DNA from: Desulfobacterales bacterium CG23_combo_of_CG06-09_8_20_14_all_51_8
GTDB lineage: Bacteria > Desulfobacterota > Desulfobacteria > Desulfobacterales > Desulfosalsimonadaceae
NCBI GenBank assembly: GCA_002772195.1
Contig: PCSG01000042.1
Coordinates: forward strand, 3,364 to 15,371
Direction: 5' to 3'
DNA: 12,008 nucleotides
Below the pieces are notes generated by a model that worked only from the letters and a program-made list of their open reading frames with translations, ran no database searches and had not been told where the DNA came from. How positions within the stretch are numbered: the first letter of the stretch is position 1; every line of letters begins with the position of its first letter. Made by a program: the position numbers and the translations under genes. Shown here in pieces: positions 1 to 6,519 of the stretch.

Positions 1-1313
1 AAAACGCCTTTTGCCAGTAATATTTCTAAAATCTGGCCGATGGATACGGCGTCCGCGTCGAATATAATGGTTTTATCCGGCAGGGTCCGGGCGATGGAAA
101 AACCCCGGTCCAGGACGGCGGCGGGGTTTAACGCATGCAGCCGGCCGGTAAGTTCGCTAATTCTCATCTGTCGGGTATGTATCATGGAAACAGCGGATCG
201 CAAGAGTTTTTCATGCATATCCGCAAGTGAACATTGCAATGAAAGAATCTGATGGGCTGGAGAATTTTTTCCCAGCCGCTGGTTCCACCAGGCAAGTTGC
301 TGGCGCTGCCGGGCAAAAGAGCGGGTAAAGGCGCGGGTCATGCGTAAGGTCAGATCATCTAATCTAAGGGTCAGATTTTCCAGGCGTTTCTTTGGATGAA
401 CCAGGCGCCGGATCAGGTCATGGAGATGACGGGTCCTTTTTTCCAGATACTGGTTAAACCGGGCATGGAGTTGTTTTAAAAGCATTTGGGAGCGAACCTG
501 AAGTTCGGCTTTAACCGGCACCGCCAGTTCGGCGGCCGCAGACGGGGTCGGCGCCCGGAGATCGGCGACAAAGTCCGCGATGGTGAAATCGGTCTCATGG
601 CCGATAGCTGAAATCACCGGCACACGTAAGGCGAAAATGGCCCGGGTTACTTTTTCAGAGTTAAAGGCGCTCAAATCCTCAAGAGATCCGCCGCCCCGGG
701 CGATGATGGCGAGATCCGCATCATCCAATGAGTTGATAATCAGAAGCGCCTCGACAATTTCATCGACTGCCGCATCCCCCTGAACCGAAACCGGAAAAAT
801 GCGGATATCGAGATTCGGATACCTTCGCAGCAGCACCCGGATCATGTCATGGGCCACCGAGCCTGTGGGCGAAGTAATCAGGTAAATGATCGCCGGCAGA
901 AACGGCAACGGCTTTTTATAGCGCTCATCAAACAGGCCTTCTTGGGATAGCCGGGCCTTGAGCTGTTCAAAAGCCGCCTGCAGGGCCCCGGTCCCGGCCG
1001 GTTCCAGATATTCCAGGACAATTTGATACGCGCCCCGGGGCGGATAGACATTAATCCGCCCAAACCCGGTGATTTTCATGCCGTCCGCAGGAAGAAATTG
1101 CAGATTCCGGTTCTGGCCCCGGAACATAATGGCGCTGATCTGGGCTTGGTCGTCCTTGAGGGTAAAATAATAATGACCGGACGCAGGGGATTTAAAATTT
1201 GATATTTCTCCAGTAATCCAAATAAATGGAAAGCTTTCTTCAAGTAATGTCTGAATTTCTTTCGTCAGCTGGGTGATAGAAAAAATTTTTTGTGTGAGGG
1301 GTGGATTCAGCAA
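1..1313 (-). CDS. xseA: Exodeoxyribonuclease VII large subunit (C-terminus cut by window edge)
   Basis: Catalytic large subunit of exonuclease VII, which with several XseB copies degrades single-stranded DNA to oligonucleotides in the cytoplasm. About 437 codons are visible; the family is usually 400-460 aa, so only a short tail is missing. In order: OB-fold (about residues 8-105, including TGEISNFK), catalytic domain (about 125-330), then a long charged helical region and a final small domain with LDRGFSIAR. Conserved blocks are ARGGGSLEDLSAFNSE and GHETDFTIADFVADLRAPT. D156, R206, H239 and D242 line up with E. coli D155, R205, H238 and D241. The start is a TTG: an in-frame TGA lies three codons upstream (1320-1322), and the first ATG would delete the OB-fold. 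A GAAAGG lies about 10 nt before the TTG. xseB would be expected beyond the left edge. Confidence 0.95.
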   Translation of the reverse strand, partial: MLNPPLTQKIFSITQLTKEIQTLLEESFPFIWITGEISNFKSPASGHYYFTLKDDQAQISAIMFRGQNRNLQFLPADGMKITGFGRINVYPPRGAYQIVLEYLEPAGTGALQAAFEQLKARLSQEGLFDERYKKPLPFLPAIIYLITSPTGSVAHDMIRVLLRRYPNLDIRIFPVSVQGDAAVDEIVEALLIINSLDDADLAIIARGGGSLEDLSAFNSEKVTRAIFALRVPVISAIGHETDFTIADFVADLRAPTPSAAAELAVPVKAELQVRSQMLLKQLHARFNQYLEKRTRHLHDLIRRLVHPKKRLENLTLRLDDLTLRMTRAFTRSFARQRQQLAWWNQRLGKNSPAHQILSLQCSLADMHEKLLRSAVSMIHTRQMRISELTGRLHALNPAAVLDRGFSIARTLPDKTIIFDADAVSIGQILEILLAKGV

Positions 1314-1439
1314 GTGATGTCAGCCTTTCAAGGTGTTTTGACTCAAAATATCACAATTGGTCGAAAGGGTTCAATCTTAATCTGATGCTTGTGCAGCGGG
1401 CGGATTTTGATGAATATTTATAACGTCTGATAAGAAATA

Positions 1440-1496
1440 TTATGTAAACTTTTTAATCAAGTCGCGCACCAGGCCCAATAACAGCTCCCCTGACAT
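1440..1496 (-). CDS. Possible 18-aa amphipathic mini-ORF (speculative)
   Basis: An ATG begins 19 nt after the stop of the upstream 87-aa gene and reads MSGELLLGLVRDLIKKFT before TAA. A purine-rich GGAGAG lies about 12 nt before the start, farther than ideal. The peptide would form a short amphipathic helix. It is too short to judge coding bias, and chance ORFs of this size are common, so it is recorded only as a candidate in the otherwise empty 200-bp gap before xseA. Confidence 0.15.
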   Translation of the reverse strand: MSGELLLGLVRDLIKKFT

Positions 1497-1515
1497 GTTT
1501 GCGGCCCTCTCTCCC

Positions 1516-1779
1516 CTATGATCGTTCCAGGTATTTTCTCAAGGCCGGCATAATATACACGTCATCAATAACATGTAATTCCCTCAGGCAATCGGCCAGG
1601 GTTTCCAGTTTTTCGCGGACCGGCAGATGCTTGTCCATGATAAAAATTTTTTGATCTTTGACCAGGCACAAACCGCTTCTGGCATTGACCCCGGTGGCCC
1701 GCATGTTCTGTTCTGTCACGGTGATATCCAGCTTGACAGCCAGTTCCTTTAATTGTTCATACAACTGCGTGGGATTCAT
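1516..1779 (-). CDS. Small conserved-type hypothetical protein, 87 aa
   Basis: I cannot assign a function. The protein is 87 aa, soluble, with no signal peptide, membrane segment or Cys/His metal cluster. The N-terminus (1-25) looks helical (LYEQLKELAVKLDITV). The middle holds an RSGLCLVKDQKIFIMDK strand pair (about 35-50), followed by a helix with EKLETLADCLREL and a tail DDVYIMPALRKYLE. From memory, short proteins with this SGLC...P.hR layout occur in many Desulfobacterota, but I cannot confirm that here. ATG start; the nearest Shine-Dalgarno-like AGG is about 13 nt upstream, so initiation may be weak. It precedes xseA on the same strand by about 200 bp and is divergent from the Bax inhibitor-1 gene. 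It is a real gene judging by its ordered, compositionally normal sequence and position. Confidence 0.75.
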   Translation of the reverse strand: MNPTQLYEQLKELAVKLDITVTEQNMRATGVNARSGLCLVKDQKIFIMDKHLPVREKLETLADCLRELHVIDDVYIMPALRKYLERS

Positions 1780-1821
1780 TTGCTTTTTTTAACCTGATCC
1801 CTTATTGATGCAATATTGGAG

Positions 1822-1849
1822 TTGCAAACCATGATTTATGTATTATTAT
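1822..1849 (+). promoter_or_regulatory. Candidate sigma70-type promoter for the Bax inhibitor-1 gene
   Basis: TTGCAA (1822-1827), a 16-nt spacer and TATTAT (1844-1849) sit in a strongly AT-rich divergent gap, implying a leader of about 65 nt before the ATG at 1923. The gap is so AT-rich that chance matches are likely. Confidence 0.35.
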
Positions 1850-1922
1850 ATTAAATAATCTGATAATTCACTCGATCGTCTTTATTTTATCGCTAAAACA
1901 TAAAAAAATCAGGAGGTTTTAA

Positions 1923-2636
1923 ATGGTAGAAACCCTTTCAACTCAGCGCTCCGACTCCCGGGTCCAGGTCCGGGTAAACAGTTTTATCCAGAGTGTTTAC
2001 AACTGGATGGCAATCGGCCTGGCCTTGACCGGCGGCGTGGCCTTTTATGTCGGCCACAGCCCTGCGATGGTCAACCTGATCTTCGGCAATCAGCTCCTGT
2101 TTTTCGGCCTGATTATCGCGGAATTGGGACTGGTATTTTATCTCAGCGCCCGGGTTCAGAAACTTCAGGCGTCCACCGCCACTGCGCTGTTTATGATTTA
2201 CGCGGCCCTCAACGGCGCGACCCTGTCCTTTGTTTTTCTGGCCTACACCAATACATCCATTGCATCCACGTTTTTCGTCTGCGCGGGCACGTTTGTGGCG
2301 TGCAGTGTGTACGGAATGGTTACGAAACGCGACCTGACGTCCGTGGGCGGATTTATGATGATGGGGCTGATCGGTATCATTATCGCCTCGGTTATCAATA
2401 TATTTGTCCACAGTTCCGCCATGGCCATGATTATCAGCTACGTCGGCGTGCTGGTGTTTGTGGGACTGACGGCCTATGACACCCAGAAGCTCAAGCACAT
2501 GGCCCTGACCCAGCCGGCGGGACTGGATGCCGGAGTTGTTCGCAAAGGCGCTATCCTCGGGGCGTTGTCCCTGTATCTGGATTTTATTAATTTATTTTTG
2601 ATGCTGCTTCATATTCTGGGCGGCAGCCGGGACTAA
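1923..2636 (+). CDS. Bax inhibitor-1 / YccA family integral membrane protein
   Basis: Inner-membrane protein of the BI-1 (TMBIM/UPF0005) family, 237 aa, compared with about 215-235 for bacterial members such as E. coli YccA and B. subtilis YetJ. Bacterial members are linked to calcium leak and to modulation of the FtsH protease, so the exact role here is unknown. Seven hydrophobic segments lie at roughly 27-47, 52-75, 84-108, 113-132, 141-161, 165-184 and 207-233. The family motif AYDTQKLK (184-191) ends TM6 and SLYLDFINLFL (216-226) lies in TM7. D186 and D220 correspond by alignment to the YetJ di-aspartyl pH sensor (D171/D195). The polar N-terminus fits a cytoplasmic tail. AGGAGG at 1911-1916 stands 6 nt before the ATG, a near-ideal ribosome site. 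The gene is monocistronic: divergent from its left neighbour and convergent with glmM. Confidence 0.95.
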   Translation: MVETLSTQRSDSRVQVRVNSFIQSVYNWMAIGLALTGGVAFYVGHSPAMVNLIFGNQLLFFGLIIAELGLVFYLSARVQKLQASTATALFMIYAALNGATLSFVFLAYTNTSIASTFFVCAGTFVACSVYGMVTKRDLTSVGGFMMMGLIGIIIASVINIFVHSSAMAMIISYVGVLVFVGLTAYDTQKLKHMALTQPAGLDAGVVRKGAILGALSLYLDFINLFLMLLHILGGSRD

Positions 2637-2661
2637 ACTCTCTTTGCTCTTGCAAACGGAT

Positions 2662-2675
2662 TGACGAAGATTCGT
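2662..2675 (+). repeat. Short perfect inverted repeat after the Bax inhibitor-1 gene
   Basis: GACGAA-GA-TTCGTC, followed by TATTATA, starts 25 nt after the stop codon. It could be a weak hairpin (5-bp stem, 4-nt loop), but it is not GC-rich and has no T-run, so a terminator role is doubtful. Confidence 0.25.
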
Positions 2676-2688
2676 CTATTATACGATT

Positions 2689-2732
2689 CAGGTGTCGGTG
2701 TTCAGGCTCATTATCCTGACGCCTGACACCTG
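2689..2732. repeat. Long imperfect dyad between convergent genes
   Basis: Two 18-nt arms (2689-2706 and 2715-2732) flank an 8-nt loop. The first 8 bp pair perfectly (CAGGTGTC/GACACCTG), then come a G-T wobble, one pair and three mismatches, then 5 more pairs up to the loop. It lies between the convergent stops of the Bax inhibitor-1 gene and glmM, so it could act as a bidirectional transcript end. No clear T-run follows on either strand. It could equally be a copy of an intergenic palindromic repeat. Confidence 0.5.
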
Positions 2733-2739
2733 GAATCTT

Positions 2740-4098
2740 TTAGGCGGCCCCCATTTTTTCGGTTATCACATCCGCAATGTCCTGGCAGAACCGCATTGTA
2801 TCGTCAGGGTCCGGACCTTCCACCATGACCCGGCACAAGGGCTGAGTGCCGGAATATCTCACGAGCACCCTTCCCCGCTCTCCCAGCGCGTTTTCAACTT
2901 TTTTAATAATATCAGATAGTTCTGATATTTTGGAAATATCGGTTTTTTCCCGGATCGGCACATTCAGCAGGACCTGGGGATAGATTTTTATGATTTTGAC
3001 CAGGTCTGAAAGTTTTTGGGACGTGGCCTGGATCACCTGGGCCAGCCGCAGGGCGGTAAAAATGCCGTCCCCGGACGTGTGCCGGCCCAGAAAAATCATA
3101 TGCCCGGAATCTTCGCCGCCGATAACCGCATGGGATTCCTGCATGGCTTTCAGTACATGGCGATCCCCGACATCCGCGATTACGTGCCGGATGCCAAGAT
3201 TTTTCAACGTCTCATGCAGGCCCACGTTGCTCATGACCGTGCTGACCACCGCATTATTTTTTAATTCCCCGGTTTCCTTGAGATATTTTGCGCAGACCGC
3301 CAGGATATGGTCTCCGGTGATTTCATTGCCAAGGTCATCCACCGCGATCAGCCGGTCCCCGTCCCCGTCAAAGGCGAATCCCATGTTTGCATGATCTTTT
3401 AAAACCATTTCCCGCAAGTTTTGCGTATGCTGGGAACCACAATTTTCATTGATATTGGTCCCGTCCGGAGACGCGGCCAGAATTTTTATTTCAGCCCCCA
3501 GATCCGCAAACAGTTTCGGGGCCGTCTGATAGGTGGCCCCGTTGGCGCAGTCTAAAATGATGCGAAGGCCTTTAAGGGAATAATCCGGCGGCAGGATATT
3601 TTTTAAAAAAGCGATGTATTTATCACCTGGGGATTCAATTCTGTTAATAATACCGATATCATTTGATAACAATCTATTATCTTCAAAATTATCATTTAAT
3701 ACATTATCCTCTATGGCGGCTTCGATGTCATCTGAAACTTTAAAGCCCGCGCGGTTGAAAATTTTAATGCCATTATCGTAAAAGGGATTATGAGATGCGG
3801 AAATAACGATTCCGGCATCATAAAGGCCGGATGCCGCTAAACAGGCAATGGCCGGCGTGGGCAGGACCCCGGCGAGAAACACATCCCCATTCATGGAACA
3901 GATGCCGGCGGAGAGAGCGCTTTCAATCATATCCCCGGACAGCCGGGTGTCTTTACCGATGATAATCCGTTTTTCCCCCTCCGAATCCGGAAGCCCGGCG
4001 ACGATGGCCCGGCCCAGCCGGACCATGATTTCCGGAGTCATGGGATACTCGTTGGCGATTCCCCGGATTCCATCAGTGCCAAACAGTGTTTTCTTCAT
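2740..4098 (-). CDS. glmM: Phosphoglucosamine mutase
   Basis: Interconverts glucosamine-6-phosphate and glucosamine-1-phosphate, the step between GlmS and GlmU on the way to UDP-GlcNAc for peptidoglycan and LPS. The 452 aa match the usual 445-450. The four domains of the alpha-D-phosphohexomutase fold are present: the catalytic loop ISASHNP with phosphoserine S102 (same number as in E. coli GlmM), the Mg-binding loop DGDGDR (244-249), the sugar-binding loop GGEDSGH (327-333) and the C-terminal phosphate loop RYSGTQP (414-420). The N-terminal LFGTDGIRG favours GlmM over phosphomannomutase. AAGGA lies about 11 nt before the ATG. It is the last gene of an operon with the beta-helix gene. The start abuts the TAA of a 19-codon mini-ORF (4099-4158), suggesting coupled translation. 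Confidence 0.97.
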   Translation of the reverse strand: MKKTLFGTDGIRGIANEYPMTPEIMVRLGRAIVAGLPDSEGEKRIIIGKDTRLSGDMIESALSAGICSMNGDVFLAGVLPTPAIACLAASGLYDAGIVISASHNPFYDNGIKIFNRAGFKVSDDIEAAIEDNVLNDNFEDNRLLSNDIGIINRIESPGDKYIAFLKNILPPDYSLKGLRIILDCANGATYQTAPKLFADLGAEIKILAASPDGTNINENCGSQHTQNLREMVLKDHANMGFAFDGDGDRLIAVDDLGNEITGDHILAVCAKYLKETGELKNNAVVSTVMSNVGLHETLKNLGIRHVIADVGDRHVLKAMQESHAVIGGEDSGHMIFLGRHTSGDGIFTALRLAQVIQATSQKLSDLVKIIKIYPQVLLNVPIREKTDISKISELSDIIKKVENALGERGRVLVRYSGTQPLCRVMVEGPDPDDTMRFCQDIADVITEKMGAA

Positions 4099-4158
4099 TT
4101 ATTCCAAATCCTTCACTCTGATATCATCAATTTCGACTTCAACTTGTTCCAGCGTCAT
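4099..4158 (-). CDS. Candidate 19-aa coupled mini-ORF between the beta-helix gene and glmM
   Basis: Reads MTLEQVEVEIDDIRVKDLE then TAA. Its ATG overlaps the TGA of the upstream beta-helix gene (ATGA), and its TAA is followed directly by the ATG of glmM. Both junctions are the kind used for translational coupling, and the ORF fills the intergenic space exactly. The peptide is acidic with alternating hydrophobic residues. Its glmM-proximal end carries the glmM Shine-Dalgarno. It could be a real microprotein, a coupling leader for glmM, or chance; 20 open codons alone is weak evidence. Confidence 0.35.
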   Translation of the reverse strand: MTLEQVEVEIDDIRVKDLE

Positions 4159-5369
4159 TTGTCCACTATTCCATTGATTTCTCCGTTCACCTGATCCACG
4201 ACCCCCTGGAGCCAGGTAGTACCGGTTTGCTTATCGTTTTTCGAAAGATTGCGAATCGCCGTTATATAATCGGATTTTTCCGTTGCCGGAATTTTTTCAA
4301 TAATGGAAATAAAAGCGTCTTTTTGAGGATTATCCCTGGCCCCCCGACGAAACTGCTCCATCCTCTCCCGGATTTCCGGCCATCGATCCACAATTTTTTG
4401 AACGTATGCAGATTGTTTTTCCTGGCTGGATAAATTCACGGATGCTTTTTGAATAAATTCTTCCAGCCGCTTCAGGCGTTCCGCCAGGGCCAGGGCCAGG
4501 GTATCCATCAGGCCCTGGCATAATTCCTCTGGAAATTCATCCCCGATAAAACAGGTTCGCACATGCCGATACCATTGGTAAAGCGCTACAAGATTGGCGA
4601 TATAATTCACATTATGATCAAAAATGCGCCGGACGTTGCTGTATTCCCCGGGGGAATACGCAATATTTCCGTTTTTTGGGGCCCCGCCGAAAATCAGGCG
4701 GTTTTCCCGCAATTCATCTTTTCTAACGATCGTGCCGGCGGCCACCGTGATCCCATAGGCCAGCCGGCAGGGACCCACCAAGCCCCCCTGCCCTCCCATA
4801 AATATCGGAGCCTGGTTCAGCATCACCCCTTTTGGCACATCCCCCATCAGAGATGGTGTGGCCTTGTCCTGTCGGGGGGTAAAATTAAAATGAATGTAGG
4901 AGCTGCCGACTTCGCTGTGATTTTTTTCCCCCGTGCCTCCGGCCATGAGGCAGTCGCAGAAATTAATCTGACTGCCCAGGGTCACATAGGGGAACAGAAT
5001 AGTTTGTTTGACTCCCACGCTATGGGCCGCGCTGCTGAATTCTTCAAAAATGCACCCGTCCCGGACGTGGGCGCCGGACCCGATGGAAACATGGTTTAAA
5101 AAAACCGAATTTTTGAAAAACCCGCCATTGAGGATTACATGGGGGCCTACCTGGCAATTTACGATGGTGGCGGGCGCTTCATATCCCACCACGGTCCCTT
5201 TGAGAATCAGGGTTTTTTCCCCGAAAATCTTGCACCCGGCGTGGATGACCACCCCTTCCCCGGATATCCGGTCCGGATTCACATTGTCGCCGATTTCAAC
5301 ACTTTCCGGACAAGGAAGGTCTACGCCTTTATTTATGAGTTCGGTCAGGATGTTCTTTTTTTTTCCCAT
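4155..5369 (-). CDS. Left-handed beta-helix protein resembling the GlmU acetyltransferase domain
   Basis: 404 aa, cytoplasmic. Residues about 24-220 are a hexapeptide-repeat beta-helix (VEIGDNV, VVIHAGCKIFG, VSIGSGAHV, LVGPCRLAYGITVAAGTIV). The stretch from EVG (153) through HFNFTP (160-165) to AAGTIVRKD aligns by eye with the catalytic turn region of GlmU (IGAGTITCNYDG...IAAGTTVTRD). An Asn-His (150-151) lies just before it, where GlmU has its catalytic His region. Residues about 245-404 are helical, charged and not recognised. There is no N-terminal nucleotidyltransferase motif (no LAAGxGxRM), so it cannot be a complete GlmU. Such proteins tend to be labelled UDP-GlcNAc pyrophosphorylase, which this sequence does not support. 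GGAG lies about 8 nt before the ATG. First gene of an operon with glmM, suggesting an amino-sugar acylation role. The substrate is unknown. Confidence 0.8.
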   Translation of the reverse strand: MGKKKNILTELINKGVDLPCPESVEIGDNVNPDRISGEGVVIHAGCKIFGEKTLILKGTVVGYEAPATIVNCQVGPHVILNGGFFKNSVFLNHVSIGSGAHVRDGCIFEEFSSAAHSVGVKQTILFPYVTLGSQINFCDCLMAGGTGEKNHSEVGSSYIHFNFTPRQDKATPSLMGDVPKGVMLNQAPIFMGGQGGLVGPCRLAYGITVAAGTIVRKDELRENRLIFGGAPKNGNIAYSPGEYSNVRRIFDHNVNYIANLVALYQWYRHVRTCFIGDEFPEELCQGLMDTLALALAERLKRLEEFIQKASVNLSSQEKQSAYVQKIVDRWPEIRERMEQFRRGARDNPQKDAFISIIEKIPATEKSDYITAIRNLSKNDKQTGTTWLQGVVDQVNGEINGIVDK

Positions 5370-5427
5370 AAAGGGCTCCGCACACTTTTATTCCGTGAAA
5401 AAATTCAAGAGTTATGATAGACCTGTC

Positions 5428-5476
5428 GCCTTTCGTTTGGGAAAGGCAATCGCCCCTTGCGACAAGCCGGGCGATT
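5428..5476. repeat. Two adjacent hairpins in the divergent control region
   Basis: Hairpin 1 is GCCTTTC/GAAAGGC (5428-5447, loop of 6). Hairpin 2 follows without a gap: AATCGCCC (5448-5455) pairs with GGGCGATT (5469-5476), with an inner CTTG-CGA-CAAG stem-loop. A third, alternative pairing is GTCGC (5425-5429) with GCGAC (5459-5463). Hairpin 2 covers the -35 box and part of the spacer of the promoter for the DHH gene. It could be an operator palindrome or, on the minus strand, a structured leader of the beta-helix/glmM mRNA. Confidence 0.5.
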
Positions 5477-5485
5477 TGGTATAAA
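5457..5485 (+). promoter_or_regulatory. Candidate sigma70 promoter for the DHH-pgi operon
   Basis: TTGCGA (5457-5462), an exact 17-nt spacer and TATAAA (5480-5485, followed by T). Predicted transcription start is near 5492, giving a leader of about 35 nt that contains AAGGA (5514-5518), 9 nt before the ATG at 5528. Spacing and both hexamers are good, so this is the best promoter candidate in the window. Confidence 0.55.
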
Positions 5486-5527
5486 TTAATCACTTAAACC
5501 GTTATTTAGTACCAAGGAATCAACGAT

Positions 5528-6499
5528 ATGGCAAATATAAATAAATACCGGCTCCTCACCCGCGGGGATCTGGATGGCCTGATCTGCGGAGTTTTGATGA
5601 AACACCTGGACATGGTGGATGAAATCAAACTCATCGATCAGCCCAGCGATATGCAGATGGGAAAAGTCGTGGTTTCGGACCGGGATATCTCCACGAATCT
5701 TCCCTATGTGGAAGGGGTTCGTCTGGCCATTGACCATCATTTTTCAGAAGCCATGCGCAACCGGAAAAATGACCGGCACATCATCGATCCGGACGCGCCA
5801 TCGGCGGCCCGGGTGGTTTATAATTACTACGGCGGCAAAAGCCGTTTTCCAGACCGGTTTGATGAGATGATGAAGTGGGTGGACATTGCTGATTCCGGGC
5901 AGTTTTCCCAGGAGGATATTTTACGGCCCCGGAGATGGGCGCTTTTAAATTTTCTGGTGGATCAGAGAACCAATATTGAAAAATGGGGGGATTTCCGAAT
6001 TCCTGAAACGCAGTTCAAGCTGGATTTAATTGATTACTGTGCTAAAATGACCATTGACGAAATTCTGGGACTGCCGGATGTCCGGCAGCGGTCCGATGTG
6101 TATTTCGCCTGGGAAGAGGCCTATCGAAAGCAGGTTCAAACCGCCGCCACGGTCCATAAAAATATCATCGTGCTGGATTTACGGCAGGCGGAAATTCGGT
6201 ATCCGGGCAACCGGTTTCTCATTTACGCCCTCTATCCCCAGTGCAATATCTCCATTCTCCTGCGCTTTGACAAGGAAAGCGGACAAACGACTTTTTCCGT
6301 GGGAAAATCCATTATCAACCGGTCATCCACGGCCAATGTGGGGGAAATCATGCTGTCCTGCGGCGGCGGCGGCCATCGGGCCGCCGGGGCCTGTCATCAG
6401 GATGATCCGGCGGCTGCGGAACGGGTTTTCCAAAAATTACTCACGGCGCTGTCGGAGACAGGGGGCGACCATCCGGCGGAAGTCGATAATTCAAAATAA
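5528..6499 (+). CDS. DHH/DHHA1-family phosphoesterase
   Basis: Soluble metal-dependent phosphoesterase of the DHH superfamily (RecJ, NrnA nanoRNase/pAp phosphatase, exopolyphosphatase-like proteins). 323 aa, close to the NrnA length of about 310-340. Motif I is RGDLDG (12-17, D14 and D16), motif II is probably D51 in VVVSDRD, motif III is IDHH (68-71) and motif IV is D119 in WVDIADSG. The C-terminal DHHA1 domain has CGGGGHRAAG (278-287), the substrate-binding glycine loop. Motif I is of the DLDG type seen in less-characterised DHH subfamilies rather than the PDPD type of NrnA, so I do not assign a substrate: short RNA, pAp, cyclic dinucleotide products and polyphosphate are all possible. The first gene of a pair with pgi, 20 nt apart. 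Confidence 0.88.
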   Translation: MANINKYRLLTRGDLDGLICGVLMKHLDMVDEIKLIDQPSDMQMGKVVVSDRDISTNLPYVEGVRLAIDHHFSEAMRNRKNDRHIIDPDAPSAARVVYNYYGGKSRFPDRFDEMMKWVDIADSGQFSQEDILRPRRWALLNFLVDQRTNIEKWGDFRIPETQFKLDLIDYCAKMTIDEILGLPDVRQRSDVYFAWEEAYRKQVQTAATVHKNIIVLDLRQAEIRYPGNRFLIYALYPQCNISILLRFDKESGQTTFSVGKSIINRSSTANVGEIMLSCGGGGHRAAGACHQDDPAAAERVFQKLLTALSETGGDHPAEVDNSK

Positions 6500-6519
6500 T
6501 ATGCGCGAAAGGGGGAAAC

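Noticed and set aside
1385..1423. 12-codon plus-strand ORF in the gap between xseA and the 87-aa gene
   Set aside because: Too short, no ribosome site, no supporting context.
1938..2498. 186-codon minus-strand ORF antisense to the Bax inhibitor-1 gene
   Set aside because: His/Gln/Gly-rich shadow translation of a clear membrane protein gene, with no recognisable domain.
4155..5369. Annotation of the beta-helix gene as complete GlmU / UDP-GlcNAc pyrophosphorylase
   Set aside because: No N-terminal nucleotidyltransferase signature; only the beta-helix half is present.
4563..5484. Plus-strand ORFs of 178 and 158 codons opposite the beta-helix gene
   Set aside because: Shadows of a well-supported gene on the other strand; composition is Pro/Phe-rich and unordered.
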